Assembly (NCBI GenBank): GCA_938015595.1
Contig: CALLPI010000008.1
Coordinates: forward strand, 124,001 to 188,000
Origin: an uncultured Saprospiraceae bacterium
Lineage (GTDB): Bacteria; Bacteroidota; Bacteroidia; Chitinophagales; Saprospiraceae
Length of the DNA stretch: 64,000 nt
Direction of reading: 5' to 3'
Numbering within the stretch: position 1 is the stretch's first letter; every line of letters starts with the position of its first letter. The notes under the pieces were generated by a model. It had not been told where the DNA came from. It was given only the letters and a program-made list of their open reading frames with translations, and ran no database searches. Below are positions 1 through 9,853 of the stretch, piece by piece. A program made the position numbers and the translations under genes.

Positions 1-98
1 TCAGTATCTCCGGCTCGCCTACGGCCATAGAAGTCGTTACGCAAGGCGACCAAGTATGGGGTATCCAGGCTAGCAAAGGAAAGATTACAATACTGTAA
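1..98 (+). CDS. C-terminal end of an unidentified protein (partial)
   Basis: An open frame runs from the window edge (frame beginning at base 3) to a TAA at 96-98 and ends ...QVWGIQASKGKITIL. The alternating hydrophobic, beta-strand-like sequence looks coding, but 32 residues are too few to name a family. It could be the end of a secreted or T9SS-exported protein; this is a guess. The gene starts outside the window. Confidence 0.5.
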   Translation, partial: SISGSPTAIEVVTQGDQVWGIQASKGKITIL

Positions 99-524
99 GC
101 AGGTACTTGGCTTGGATTTTGCTGGCATCAGCTTGATCTCTGAAGGGCGCGGCACAACCCTGCATAAAAGATACGTGCATGCTAGCGCATTCAGTTTTGG
201 CCTGTCTGGCAGACGGCATGCGCGTGGGGGAGTTTGCCGCAGCGTTTCTCCTGAATGGCCAGGTAGGGCGTACGAAAAAACCTCGGCTTTCGCCTCTACA
301 ATGCTCAGCGGAGGCTGGCCTCTCTCCGAAAAGTTCTCTCACTCAAAATGCTGCCATTTTCCGCTTGGAGGCTGGTTGTCAGGACAGAGACGCCCTGTTG
401 CTCCAAAATAATTTGCCCAACACATAGAAAAAGCCCTTGCTAAAGAGGGTGCCACTGCGTGTGAGGATGTGCCCCCATAGGTTGATGCCCCCCATTGAGG
501 TACTTTTGCTGATGCGTATCCATT
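99..524. other. Intergenic region with no convincing gene
   Basis: About 430 bp between the upstream gene tail and the M36 peptidase stop. Three ORF-track entries here have no recognisable domain. A 49-codon minus-strand frame (379-528) starts with GTG overlapping the TGA of the M36 gene and reads MKWIRISKS...; it could be a coupled small gene but nothing else supports it. A short GGCGAAAGCC hairpin followed by GAGGTTTTTT on the minus strand near 275-300 could be a weak terminator for the M36 transcript. Confidence 0.4.
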
Positions 525-3500
525 TCACAAACCTGACGACGACGAAATAGCTACCTTCTCTACCGCGCTACCTTGCGCAGTATGTACGCGCAGATAGTAC
601 ACCCCGGCGGCAAGTTCTTGCAGTTGTAGCGGAAGGAGGTGTTCGCCGGCGCTTAGATTGGCAGTGTGTTGACGAAGCAAGCGTCCGTCGGTGCTCCAGA
701 GTTGGAGCAGAGCGGGGCTGCTTTCTGTCAGGCGCAGCGCTACGTGAGCTTGCCGTCGAGCTGGGTTGGGAAACACCTGTACAGATAGTGGTTTTGCTGC
801 TGCCTCTGGTAGGACGGTAGACAGACCAGGCTGTACAATAGCGCCGCGGGCGGGGGCTTTTGCGCAAGCCAGGTCACCTTGGGCAGAAGTAACGCAGGCT
901 TCGGTATTGTACAAAACCAGGTCTATGACCTCAAAGTTGTCTATGATCCAGGCCTGGCCTTGAGGTGCTGGAGTATTGGGCGGTTCTGCATCTGTGCCGA
1001 AGCGGAAGCGTATCAGAATTTGCTGACCCTGGTAGGGGCTGAGGTCGTACCATGTCTGTACAAATCCTCCGCTGTTGCCCCAAAACGCTTGGGTATTGGA
1101 AAGCCCAAAAGTGGCGGAGGCAATGCGACCGCGATAGCCGTTGCGAAATACTTCCGCTTCGGGTTGTTCCCAGGAGATACCGCCATCCCGCGAAAATTGC
1201 ACGATGCCGCCATCTATGCCAGATTCGGTATCGTAGCTATGGGTAAAGCGCAGTGCCATGTTGGGGCTAGTCACGTCAATAGGTTGGGTACGCGTCAGCA
1301 CCTGGTCATTTCGGGCGTTGGTAGCCGGCACGGCCCAGGCAAAGAGGCCGCTAGCAGCTTGTCCGCTGATGCGGGTCCAGGCGGCATTGCCAATAAGCGA
1401 TTGCGCTGCCCAGTCGTTGTTGGGTGTTTCCATATCATCGAAAATGCGGCGAACGGAGCGCACATTAGGTGGTGTAGTCATGCGGTAGCGTACGATGCGC
1501 TCCTGCCCGGCGGGAATTTCGCCCAACTGAAATACAAGCTGATCGCCGTTGAGGGCAAAGGAGGCAGCACCGGCCACGGAACCCGAAACCAAACTAGTGC
1601 CTGCCGGCAGAAAGTCGTTGATTGCTACGTTGGTCACATCTTCTGCTTTGTGGTTGACAACCCGGATGAACGCCTGTATTTCCTCCCCGGCTTCGATGAG
1701 CGGTGTGAGTGCTTTTTCGATTTTCAATTCTGCGATACACTCCGGCTTGGTGAGGAAGGACTGGCGCCCATCGTTGCGGCTGAAGTAGTCGCCCTGATCT
1801 GCCTCCCAGCCCAGCCCCCGCCGGGCAAATACCTCCCAGATGAGGCATTGGTGTGCACCGTTGTAGTTGATTTCGTCGGCAATGAGTATGCCGTTGCGGC
1901 CATCTATGAAGCCTGGTAAGCACTCCTGGAGCTTCATGCCGTCCATTACCAGTTGTATGGCTATGTTATTGCCTCCGTTGCCATAGGTAATGTCTTCATC
2001 CCAGCCATACACATCCACCAGGCGCCAGTACAAATCCCACAGTACGCTGGCCCACACCTCGCCCAGGGGGTGGGGCGCAGTAGTGCCAATAATGTCGTCA
2101 TATACTTGGGCATTCACGGCAGGGTTGGTGGAGTAGGGGCGTCGGCGAATACCCGGGCCGGTGGGCGTATTGCGGATAGCGTAATTGCCAATACCTCTGG
2201 CTATGGCGCCGTTATCACCAGGGCGGGCGGTGGTAATCAGGGTGAAGAAGTCGCTCCAGCCTTCGCCCATTTGCTCGTCATTAAACAGGCAGTCGGCTTG
2301 GCTGGGGCCACCGGTGAGGCGGTTGGAAATGCCGTGGCCATATTCGTGTGCAATGATGCCGTTGTCGAAACTGCTGTCCACGACGCTGTCGTCGAAGTTG
2401 GGCGGAAAGCGCAGGCTGCCTATAACCACTTCGCCTGTCTGTATCTGAATGCGCAGGCGCTGGCAGTCACTGTTTTTGAGCATGACAACGGGGATGGTAA
2501 TGCTATCCGTCACTTGGGGGGCATTGCCCATAAACTGGGTGGTTTCGGCCTGGTTGCAAATGATGACGGCAATAGCGCCGGCTTGTTGGGCGTTGAGGGC
2601 TTTGGCCTTGAAAGTACACTCGCCTCGGTTGATGAGCACAATTTTTCCGGTCACTTCGCTGGCATTAGCCACGGGGCTGCAAACCAGGAGCGGCTGGCTG
2701 GAGTCGTCCATGGCAATAGCCAGTTGGCCCACCAGGGGTGTTTGGCTGAGGCTAGGGCCAAATCCAGCTACGCTGGCGCTATATACCCCTGCCACTTGCT
2801 CTGGCGCCAGGGCTTCAAAAATCTCTCCCGTGACGCGGCGCCAAAGATACATCTGCATACGGGGTGCCTGACCGTCGGGCGGGGTGGCAAAGTTGGCGTT
2901 ATTGATGCCGCCACCATCACGAGCTTCAGCCCGTACACCATCGAGGTCAACACCGCCTCTGCCGTAGTTGTTCTGCTGAAAATTGCCTGCTTCTTCATCA
3001 AAACCATAGTGATAGAAGATGTCGTGCATCATGTTGTTGGCATAAAATAAATTTACTACCGCAGCATCGCGGCCTTCCTGCAGGTTGCCATCTTGCACGA
3101 AAGGAAAATCAAATATCAGGCTTGTCCCACCGTCGGGTTCGCCGCCGGCAGGGGTATTGGCGTTAGAGGGGTCAGGGTAGGCATGTACGTTGTTGCCTTT
3201 GGTGATGGTGAAGTCTGCCCCTGCTACGCCGGAGGTGTCGTGCCAGCCCCAAGGTGAGGCTGATGGGTCAGCAGGGTTTATTACCAGTTGCCGCGTGCCG
3301 TGCAGGGGGCTTTCCACCGGAAAGGGGAATATCCGGTACTGCGCATCGTCGGTCATGGGCAGGGCTACTGCAGGAGCCTGGAGGCAAGCTTGGATGTGAG
3401 CGTGTGGCGCGGCATCGGCAGTGCCGTCTTCTTGGTGAAAACTACAATAAAGCGTCCAGTTGTTTTTTTCCAGGATTTCGCCGGTGAGGGCATCTACGCG

Positions 3501-4076
3501 CACGCTCCACCAGTCGCTGCTGTGGGCAGGTGCCAAGGTGACGTGCCAGGCCAGGCGCACTTCGTCGCGGGTGCGGATTGGTTGCCACACCAACTGCGCA
3601 GTTACATCTGCTTGCACCGAGGCAGCACCGTCGTATATGTAGCGGTGCGCAGAAGGTCGAGCGGTGAGTTTCCAGCTCCAGGGTAGGGGTATCTGGGCAT
3701 CCTCGGCTACGCGCTCAATAGCTTGCAGAGGCGTTAGTATTGGCTGGGTAGTGTTTATCTTGCTGGCGAGGTTGGATACAAAGCGGTGGTTGGCATAGGC
3801 GATGCGTCCGTCGGGGCGCACATGTACGCCCATGATGCCAGTAAAGACGGGTATGCCGGCGTACTGCTGTGTAAAGTATAAGTGAGTCACGCCATTGTGT
3901 GCACTCTGGGAGCGATCGGTCAGCGTCATATCGCGTACGTCTTCCGGCAGTAGTTGCCAGGTTGCTATTTGCTTCTGTACGTAAGCCTTGGCCAAGTCCA
4001 GGGCGTCAGGAGCTTGGGTGTGCCCGCATAGCAGCGCTCCTGCAGTGATAGCAAAAGCCAGTAGCCAATGATTCAT
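525..4076 (-). CDS. Secreted M36 (fungalysin-type) metallopeptidase with T9SS sorting domain
   Basis: A 1183-residue secreted zinc protease. Visible in order: signal peptide (about residues 1-21), fungalysin/thermolysin-type propeptide (about 40-200), the M36 catalytic region interrupted by a protease-associated (PA) domain (about 445-540), the zinc motif HEYGH near residue 577 with the downstream EQMGEGWSD glutamate helix, a DUF11-like beta domain (about 780-870), a jelly-roll/MAM-like segment, and a C-terminal type IX secretion domain beginning near VFPNPA (about 1097). Such proteins cross the outer membrane through the Bacteroidota T9SS and stay surface-bound or are released. The likely role is extracellular protein degradation. 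The start ATG is followed directly by the signal peptide. The gene is monocistronic in appearance. Confidence 0.93.
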   Translation of the reverse strand: MNHWLLAFAITAGALLCGHTQAPDALDLAKAYVQKQIATWQLLPEDVRDMTLTDRSQSAHNGVTHLYFTQQYAGIPVFTGIMGVHVRPDGRIAYANHRFVSNLASKINTTQPILTPLQAIERVAEDAQIPLPWSWKLTARPSAHRYIYDGAASVQADVTAQLVWQPIRTRDEVRLAWHVTLAPAHSSDWWSVRVDALTGEILEKNNWTLYCSFHQEDGTADAAPHAHIQACLQAPAVALPMTDDAQYRIFPFPVESPLHGTRQLVINPADPSASPWGWHDTSGVAGADFTITKGNNVHAYPDPSNANTPAGGEPDGGTSLIFDFPFVQDGNLQEGRDAAVVNLFYANNMMHDIFYHYGFDEEAGNFQQNNYGRGGVDLDGVRAEARDGGGINNANFATPPDGQAPRMQMYLWRRVTGEIFEALAPEQVAGVYSASVAGFGPSLSQTPLVGQLAIAMDDSSQPLLVCSPVANASEVTGKIVLINRGECTFKAKALNAQQAGAIAVIICNQAETTQFMGNAPQVTDSITIPVVMLKNSDCQRLRIQIQTGEVVIGSLRFPPNFDDSVVDSSFDNGIIAHEYGHGISNRLTGGPSQADCLFNDEQMGEGWSDFFTLITTARPGDNGAIARGIGNYAIRNTPTGPGIRRRPYSTNPAVNAQVYDDIIGTTAPHPLGEVWASVLWDLYWRLVDVYGWDEDITYGNGGNNIAIQLVMDGMKLQECLPGFIDGRNGILIADEINYNGAHQCLIWEVFARRGLGWEADQGDYFSRNDGRQSFLTKPECIAELKIEKALTPLIEAGEEIQAFIRVVNHKAEDVTNVAINDFLPAGTSLVSGSVAGAASFALNGDQLVFQLGEIPAGQERIVRYRMTTPPNVRSVRRIFDDMETPNNDWAAQSLIGNAAWTRISGQAASGLFAWAVPATNARNDQVLTRTQPIDVTSPNMALRFTHSYDTESGIDGGIVQFSRDGGISWEQPEAEVFRNGYRGRIASATFGLSNTQAFWGNSGGFVQTWYDLSPYQGQQILIRFRFGTDAEPPNTPAPQGQAWIIDNFEVIDLVLYNTEACVTSAQGDLACAKAPARGAIVQPGLSTVLPEAAAKPLSVQVFPNPARRQAHVALRLTESSPALLQLWSTDGRLLRQHTANLSAGEHLLPLQLQELAAGVYYLRVHTAQGSAVEKVAISSSSGL

Positions 4077-4174
4077 ATTTTTTGTAACTTTTAACGTTGT
4101 AAGTATGGAGCAGTGGGCTGTAACCCCTGTTCAGAAATGTCGTATTGGAAACGGATGCAACAAAAGTTTTTTCT

Positions 4175-4924
4175 TCACAGGCTGCCCTCCAGCCGGCGCT
4201 GTGCGTAACAAGCCGCTCCCACAATGCCGGCGTTGTTGAGCATTTGGGCGGGCACTATTGGCGCTTCTACTTCCAGGTATTGGCTGTATGCTTCGAAGTC
4301 CTTGCTGATGCCGCCACCGAGGATGTAGAGGTCGGGGGAGAGCAGGCGCTCTAGGTGCTGCAGGTATTCGTTGAAGCGCTTGCCCCATTTTTCCCAACTC
4401 AACTCCAGGCGCTTTCGTGCAGAGTTGGACACATAGCGTTCGGCAATGTCGCCGTGCAGGAGCAGGTGGCCAAATTCGGTATTGGGCACATCATGACCAT
4501 TGACAAACAGCGCTGTACCAATACCAGAGCCAATGGTGATGAGCAATACTGTGCCTCGCTGTCCTTTGCCAGCGCCGAAGGTCATTTCGGCATAGCCGGC
4601 GGCATCGGCATCGTTGAGGGCCATCACTGGCAAGCCAGTAGTTTCGCTAAACAGCGTTTCAATGTTTTGCCCTATCCAGCTTTTGTCAATATTGGAAGCT
4701 GACAACGCTACTCCATGCCGTACAATGGCCGGGAAGCCACAACCTATCGGACCTGACCAGTTCAGTTTTTTTGTCAACTCGTATAGTGCCTTGGCCATAT
4801 TGTCCGGTGTAGAAGGGCATGGCGTTTCTATGCGGATGCGCTCGCTGCGCAATGTGCCTTGGCTGACGTCCACCACGGCGCCTTTCATACCGCTGCCGCC
4901 TATGTCCACTCCCAGAAATTCCAT
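4175..4924 (-). CDS. ppgK: ROK-family polyphosphate glucokinase
   Basis: A 249-residue ROK sugar kinase. The phosphate-1 motif GVDIGGSGMKG lies at the N-terminus, followed by the NDADAAGYAE catalytic-Asp region and the IGSGIGTALF motif, an arrangement typical of strictly polyphosphate/ATP-glucomannokinases, which phosphorylate glucose to glucose-6-phosphate using polyphosphate. I chose the ATG at 4924 rather than 4933, because an AGGAAAG element sits nine bases before it and the family begins close to the LGVDIGG motif. A perfect -7 box TATCTTTG lies just upstream at 4944-4951, so it probably has its own promoter behind the RND permease gene. Assignment as polyphosphate-dependent rather than ATP-dependent is by family resemblance. 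Confidence 0.85.
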   Translation of the reverse strand: MEFLGVDIGGSGMKGAVVDVSQGTLRSERIRIETPCPSTPDNMAKALYELTKKLNWSGPIGCGFPAIVRHGVALSASNIDKSWIGQNIETLFSETTGLPVMALNDADAAGYAEMTFGAGKGQRGTVLLITIGSGIGTALFVNGHDVPNTEFGHLLLHGDIAERYVSNSARKRLELSWEKWGKRFNEYLQHLERLLSPDLYILGGGISKDFEAYSQYLEVEAPIVPAQMLNNAGIVGAACYAQRRLEGSL

Positions 4925-4943
4925 ACTGTGCATCTTTCCTACG

Positions 4944-4951
4944 CAAAGATA
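4944..4951 (-). promoter_or_regulatory. -7 promoter box TATCTTTG for ppgK
   Basis: The minus-strand sequence TATCTTTG matches the Bacteroidota -7 consensus TANNTTTG exactly, 19 bases ahead of the preferred ppgK start, and lies between the RND permease stop and ppgK. I found no clear TTTG -33 element. Confidence 0.5.
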
Positions 4952-4954
4952 GGC

Positions 4955-7900
4955 TCAAATAGCTTCTGCCGGTTCTTCTTCTTCTTCCAAAATCACAAGT
5001 TTGTTAGGTTTTTCGCTCGACACATACGAGTAGATGACTGGAATGACAAACAAAGTGAGCAAGCTGGAAAACGCCATACCAGCCACCACTACAATGCCCA
5101 TAGAAACCCGGCTTTCAGAACCAGCACCTAGCGCCAGGGCGATAGGCAGTGTGCCTAATATGGTGGAGAGACTGGTCATAAGTATGGGGCGAAAGCGCGC
5201 TACTGCCGCATCTTTGATGGCTTCCAGGCGGCACCAGCCCTGCTCTTTGCGCTGGTTGGCAAACTCTACAATAAGGATGCCGTTTTTGGCCACCAGGCCC
5301 ACCAGCATGATGATGCCAATCTGACTGAAGATGTTGAGCGTAGCTTTGAACCACCATAGAGCAAATAGCGCTCCGGCCATGGCCAGCGGCACCGTGAATA
5401 GGATGATGAATGGATCGCGGAAACTCTCGAACTGTGCAGCCAACACCAGAAAGATGAGAATGAGCGCCAGGCCGAAGGCAAACAATAAGCTGGAGGAGCT
5501 TTCCTTAAAGTCCTTACTCTGGCCGGCCAGGGCGGTTATGCAAGTGTCGTCCAGTATGCGGTCGGCTATGGCCTGCATGGCGTTGATGCCTTCGCCCAGA
5601 GTTTTGCCAGGTGCCAAACCTGCCGATACGGTAGCTGAAATAAAGCGATTGTAGCGATACAGGGCTGGAGGCGCACTGCTCTCCTGGATAGTGATAAGGT
5701 TGTCGAGTTGGATCATCTGGCCGCGATTGTTGCGCACGTACAGTCGGCGCAAATCAGCAGGTTTGTTGCGGTCTTCGCGCTGCACCTGCCCTATGACCTG
5801 GTACTGCTTGCTGTTGAGGATAAAGTAGCCGAAGCGCGAGCCGCTGAAAGCCAGTTGTAGGGTTTGGGCTACGTCGAGCATGGACACGCCGAGGTCCTGG
5901 GCTTTTTGGCGGTCAATTTCGATGTTGATCTCCGGCTTGTTGAACTTCACATCCGAATCTACCACGGCGAAGGTGGGGTCTTGGCGGGCAGCAGCCAGGA
6001 AGTCGGGCAGTACAGACTTGAGCTTTTCGAAACTGGGTGCTTGAATGACGAACTGTACGGGCAGGCCACCTCGGCGATTGCCACCCACGCTAATGGTCGG
6101 CTCCTGTGTGATGAAGATGCGTGCGCGGCTCTCCTTGCTGAGCTTGGGCATCAACTCATTCATGATTTGCTGCTGGCTGCGCTGGCGCTGGCTAGCATCT
6201 TTGAGAATGAGGTTTACAAATCCGTTATTCGCCGCTGAAGTGGCGCCAAAGCCAGGTGACGTCACAGAGGTAATCCCCTCGCGTTCAGGTACTTCTCTAG
6301 ATATGAGGCGTACTACATCCATCACAATGGAATCAGTGAACTCAAACGTAGCCCCCTCCGGCGCAGAAATAATGGTGCGCAGACGGCTGCGGTCTTCAGT
6401 AGGTGCTAGTTCTGAGGGAATACGCTTGCCAAAGTACACAATCATCCAGCCTGCCAGGATCATAATGAGGAATGCCGCCCAGCGCACCCGGAAAAACCCA
6501 TTGAGCGCGCTGCGATATAACTGGTTGAGCCGCTCAAAAAATGGCTCCGTGATGCGGTAAAACCAAGGCTCCACAGATCGTTTTTTCAAAATACGCGACG
6601 AAAGCATGGCTGTGAGCGTGAGTGCCACAAAGGAAGAAATGACGACCGCCCCAGCAATGACGGCTCCAAACTCGCGGAATAACCGTCCTGTAAGCCCCTG
6701 CAAGAAGATGACTGGCAAAAAAACCGCCACCAGCGTAACCGTAGTGGAAATTACAGCAAAGAAAATCTCGCGCGAGCCGCTCAGCGCCGCCTGAAGTGGA
6801 GCCTTACCAGCTTCTATCTTGGCATAGATGTTTTCGAGTACTACAATGGCATCGTCCACTACCAGGCCAATGGCTAGTACTACACCCAGCAGCGTAAGCA
6901 CATTAATGGAAAAGCCCGCCACGTACATCACGAAAAACGCTCCGACCAGCGATATAGGAATGGCTACCACAGGAATGATTGTAGTGCGCCAATCGCGCAG
7001 AAACAGAAAAATGATGAGCACCACCAACCCGAAAGCCAGATAGATAGTTTGCTCTACCTCCTTGATGGAAGCGCGGATGTATTTGGTGGTGTCAAAGCCT
7101 ATAGAAACTTCCAGGTCTCTGGGTACATCTTTTTTGATTTGCTCCAGGCGGCGATACACCTCATCAGCAATTTCTATGTGGTTAGTGCCGGGCTGTGGCA
7201 GGATGGCGTTGCCTACCATGGGTTTGCCGTCGCGACGCAGGAGGGTCCGAAGATTTTCGGGGGCTAGTTCGGCGTAGCCAATATCCCGAAACCGAACCAA
7301 GCTGCCACCTTGCTCCTTAATAATGAGGCGATTGAACTCTTCCGGGGTGGTCAGGCGACCGCGTGCGCGCACAGTCAGTTCGGTATTGGCGCCTTCCACC
7401 AGGCCTGAGGGTAGCTCGATGTTTTCGCGCAGCAGAGCGTTGCGTACATCTAGGGGCGTAAGTTGATAGGCAGCCATGCGGTCAGGGTCCATCCACAAGC
7501 GCATGGCGTATTTTTTTTGCCCCCATATCTGGATGGAACTTACGCCCGGAATGGTCTGCAGGCGTTCCTTGAACACGTTTTCCGCAATTTCGCTCAACTC
7601 CAGCAGTGAGCGCTCCTTGCTAAAGATGGTGATGAACACGATGGGCGAGGCATCGGCATCGGCTTTAGACACCACCGGCGGGTCGGCGTCCACCGGCAGT
7701 AGGCGTACTACCTGCGACACCTTGTCGCGCACGTCATTGGCAGCGGATTCCAGGTCAGCACCAAGATTGAACTCAATAGTGATGTTGCTGCGCCCGTTGC
7801 TGCTCACCGAGGTGATACTGCGTATGCCGGCAATACCATTGACAGCTTCTTCTATTGGTTCGGTAATCTGCGATTCGATGATGTCGGCATTGGCGCCAGT

Positions 7901-8053
7901 GTAGCCTGCGCTCACCGTAATGATGGGCGGCTCTACGCTTGGATACTCGCGTATGCCCAAAAACTGCATACCAATGAGGCCAAACAACACGATGACCACC
8001 GACATAACAATGGACAACACCGGCCGCTGAATGCTAAGGGATGACAGGCTCAT
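4955..8053 (-). CDS. RND efflux transporter permease (AcrB/MexB type)
   Basis: A 1032-residue inner-membrane proton-driven pump subunit of the HAE1/AcrB family. It starts with the typical MSLSSLSIQRP helix; paired large periplasmic loops are separated by transmembrane blocks, including the TM4 segment GLVVDDAIVVLENI, which carries the conserved Asp pair used for proton relay. Length is standard. It lies 75 bp downstream of the adaptor gene and is certainly co-transcribed with it. It would export drugs, detergents or metabolites as part of a tripartite complex. No outer-membrane TolC-like gene is adjacent, so the third component must be encoded elsewhere. Substrate cannot be inferred. Confidence 0.95.
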   Translation of the reverse strand: MSLSSLSIQRPVLSIVMSVVIVLFGLIGMQFLGIREYPSVEPPIITVSAGYTGANADIIESQITEPIEEAVNGIAGIRSITSVSSNGRSNITIEFNLGADLESAANDVRDKVSQVVRLLPVDADPPVVSKADADASPIVFITIFSKERSLLELSEIAENVFKERLQTIPGVSSIQIWGQKKYAMRLWMDPDRMAAYQLTPLDVRNALLRENIELPSGLVEGANTELTVRARGRLTTPEEFNRLIIKEQGGSLVRFRDIGYAELAPENLRTLLRRDGKPMVGNAILPQPGTNHIEIADEVYRRLEQIKKDVPRDLEVSIGFDTTKYIRASIKEVEQTIYLAFGLVVLIIFLFLRDWRTTIIPVVAIPISLVGAFFVMYVAGFSINVLTLLGVVLAIGLVVDDAIVVLENIYAKIEAGKAPLQAALSGSREIFFAVISTTVTLVAVFLPVIFLQGLTGRLFREFGAVIAGAVVISSFVALTLTAMLSSRILKKRSVEPWFYRITEPFFERLNQLYRSALNGFFRVRWAAFLIMILAGWMIVYFGKRIPSELAPTEDRSRLRTIISAPEGATFEFTDSIVMDVVRLISREVPEREGITSVTSPGFGATSAANNGFVNLILKDASQRQRSQQQIMNELMPKLSKESRARIFITQEPTISVGGNRRGGLPVQFVIQAPSFEKLKSVLPDFLAAARQDPTFAVVDSDVKFNKPEINIEIDRQKAQDLGVSMLDVAQTLQLAFSGSRFGYFILNSKQYQVIGQVQREDRNKPADLRRLYVRNNRGQMIQLDNLITIQESSAPPALYRYNRFISATVSAGLAPGKTLGEGINAMQAIADRILDDTCITALAGQSKDFKESSSSLLFAFGLALILIFLVLAAQFESFRDPFIILFTVPLAMAGALFALWWFKATLNIFSQIGIIMLVGLVAKNGILIVEFANQRKEQGWCRLEAIKDAAVARFRPILMTSLSTILGTLPIALALGAGSESRVSMGIVVVAGMAFSSLLTLFVIPVIYSYVSSEKPNKLVILEEEEEPAEAI

Positions 8054-8128
8054 ATTGCGAATATTTTTGTTTGGACGAAGGGCACATGAAGGGCATGCCT
8101 TGTGTCTGCCCTAAGACCCTGTCGTGTC

Positions 8129-9241
8129 TTAACCTGAGATGCGCTCAATGAATACTGGTGCACCCTGCCGGATCAGCATCACGCCGGAGGTGATTACAGT
8201 ATCTCCTTCGGCCAGGCCACGCAAGACCTGGATGTTGGCATCTTTTCGGATGCCGGTTTCCACGGGAGTCATCTGAGCTGTGCCGTTGCGATACACGAAC
8301 ACCTTCTGAATGCCTTCCTCGGGTATGACGGCCTCGGTAGGTATCATGATGGTGCGGTCGTACTCCTTCAGTCCTACCAGTACTGCTGCAAAAGCCCCAG
8401 GCAGTATGCGGCCATCGTTGTTGGGGGTGGAGGCCTTTACCCTAAGGGTGCGTGTAGCAGGGTCTATCTGTGGGTCGCGGGCAATGACTGTAGCGTTGTA
8501 TAGGCGGTCGGAGCCGTCCATGCGAAAGCGCACTGTGGTACCTTTTTGCACTACGCTGCTGTAGCGCTCCGGCACAGAAAAGGAGATGTGAATAGGGTTG
8601 GCACTGACCAGGCGCACCACTGGGGCACCTGGCGAGAGGTATGCCCCTTCGCTGACCTGTCTTAGCCCCAGCACGCCATCAAACGGGGCGCGTACGCTGC
8701 GCTTGCTGATCTGCACTTCCAGCAGGGCTATTTCGGCCAGTACTTGGTCGGCTTCGGCGCGTGCTATTTCGTACTCCTGCAAACTGACCCCCTCGCGCTC
8801 GTAGAGATTTTTGAGGCGCTCGGCAATGCGCTGGGTTAGATCTTTGCGCACCAGCAGGCGTTTGTGCTGGGCCTGGAGTTCGTCGTCGTCCAGTTGTACC
8901 AACAGCGTGCCTTTTTTTACGAATGCACCTTCGGCAAACAAAATGCGTGTGATCTTGCCAGCCACCTCCGAGGAGATGATCACTTCTTCCGGGGCGGTGG
9001 TAGAGCCATTGACTGAGATTTCGTCCCGCAATATGCTGGACTGCACCCGCATAGCGCGCACTACCGTCGGGCTGCTGCCCATACCTCCTGGCCGGCTTGG
9101 CCCAGGAACTGCGGCAACTTGGGGCGGCTCGGCTGAGCGTTCTCCTCCAAAGAAACCAGCGCGATACAAAATGAGGGCACCTGCAAAAACCAGTATAGCC
9201 GCTGCAATGACGATGGAGCGAAACGTATGTTTTTTACGCAT
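8129..9241 (-). CDS. RND efflux periplasmic adaptor (membrane fusion protein)
   Basis: A 370-residue HlyD/AcrA-type adaptor. The N-terminus MRKKHTFRSIVIAAAIL is a signal-anchor helix; the barrel-sandwich half-motifs (GKITRILFAEGAFVKKGTLL and RAPFDGVLGLRQVSEGAYLS) flank a short coiled-coil hairpin, followed by beta-barrel and membrane-proximal domains. It links the permease to an outer-membrane channel. The ORF-track start at 9250 is a TTG; the ATG at 9241 directly precedes the anchor helix and is preferred. First gene of the two-gene efflux operon with the permease. Confidence 0.93.
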   Translation of the reverse strand: MRKKHTFRSIVIAAAILVFAGALILYRAGFFGGERSAEPPQVAAVPGPSRPGGMGSSPTVVRAMRVQSSILRDEISVNGSTTAPEEVIISSEVAGKITRILFAEGAFVKKGTLLVQLDDDELQAQHKRLLVRKDLTQRIAERLKNLYEREGVSLQEYEIARAEADQVLAEIALLEVQISKRSVRAPFDGVLGLRQVSEGAYLSPGAPVVRLVSANPIHISFSVPERYSSVVQKGTTVRFRMDGSDRLYNATVIARDPQIDPATRTLRVKASTPNNDGRILPGAFAAVLVGLKEYDRTIMIPTEAVIPEEGIQKVFVYRNGTAQMTPVETGIRKDANIQVLRGLAEGDTVITSGVMLIRQGAPVFIERISG

Positions 9242-9501
9242 TTTGGACAACAGTGTGTGAATTGGCTATAAAAACGTGGCGAAAGTTATACAAAAGCACC
9301 ATGTGCACCCCGGGTGTTGGCGAAATTGCAACACTTTTTAACAGTCAAAGTAGGGGCGAGGTTGTCAGCAAGTGGCTCAGGAGTGGCCGCTCGGCTCATC
9401 TTATTCGGCAGGTGGTTTTGGCGGTACAATTCGCAGTAAGAGATTACCGCTGAATGGTGTCAAACCATTCTGAAAATGGCATATGCAAACAAGGACGTGA
9501 T

Positions 9502-9536
9502 AAAAAAAGCGGAGGCATCTTACAGATTGCCTCCGC
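9502..9536 (-). terminator. Perfect rho-independent terminator, minus strand
   Basis: GCGGAGGCA (9509-9517) and TGCCTCCGC (9528-9536) form a perfect 9-bp stem with a 10-nt loop. Read on the minus strand the stem is followed by seven T residues (A-run 9502-9508 on the plus strand). It ends something transcribed leftwards, most simply the small ORF at 9562-9813. Confidence 0.8.
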
Positions 9537-9561
9537 ACAATATTCCTGTATGAGAAACCCT

Positions 9562-9813
9562 TTACAAAATAGAGCAGCGTCGTTGGAACGATGCCGAGGC
9601 GTAGAAAAATGGAGCCCCCGGATTGCTCTGGGCAGCACAAGGCATAGCCAAGGCTGCTTGGGCGCTACCGGCCCCTTCAACCGGCAGTCTATCGGGGGCC
9701 CCGGTGACATCTACCCCAACGTCGCCTTTTTGCCCAGTTTGCAGGCACAGGAGTGATTTGGACAAAGAGTGGGAATATTGGACATTCATGGCACACTTCA
9801 TTGAGTAGTACAT
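9562..9813 (-). CDS. Possible small protein gene, unknown function
   Basis: An open frame of up to 83 codons with possible ATG starts at 9813, 9801 and 9789. It is flanked by a perfect -7 box (9854-9861) about 40 bp upstream of the first ATG and by a perfect terminator 26 bp after its stop, which is unusually good gene geometry for an intergenic ORF. The protein is rich in Gly, Ala and Ser, has four to five Cys residues and ends ...SFQRRCSIL; it has no recognisable domain, signal peptide or membrane helix. It could instead be a non-coding RNA, with the ORF incidental. No modification enzyme lies nearby that would make it a RiPP precursor. Confidence 0.35.
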   Translation of the reverse strand: MYYSMKCAMNVQYSHSLSKSLLCLQTGQKGDVGVDVTGAPDRLPVEGAGSAQAALAMPCAAQSNPGAPFFYASASFQRRCSIL

Positions 9814-9853
9814 TTCGCTTGCTTATGGCCAGGCAAGGGCTGTGTACAAGCAG

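Noticed and set aside
879-1919. 346-codon plus-strand ORF opposite the M36 peptidase
   Set aside because: It is antisense to a well-supported gene; composition is a reading-frame shadow with no domain. The same applies to 1953-3050 and other long antisense ORFs.
9444-9710. 88-codon minus ORF overlapping the small-gene candidate
   Set aside because: It runs straight through the strong terminator at 9502-9536, so it would not be fully transcribed.
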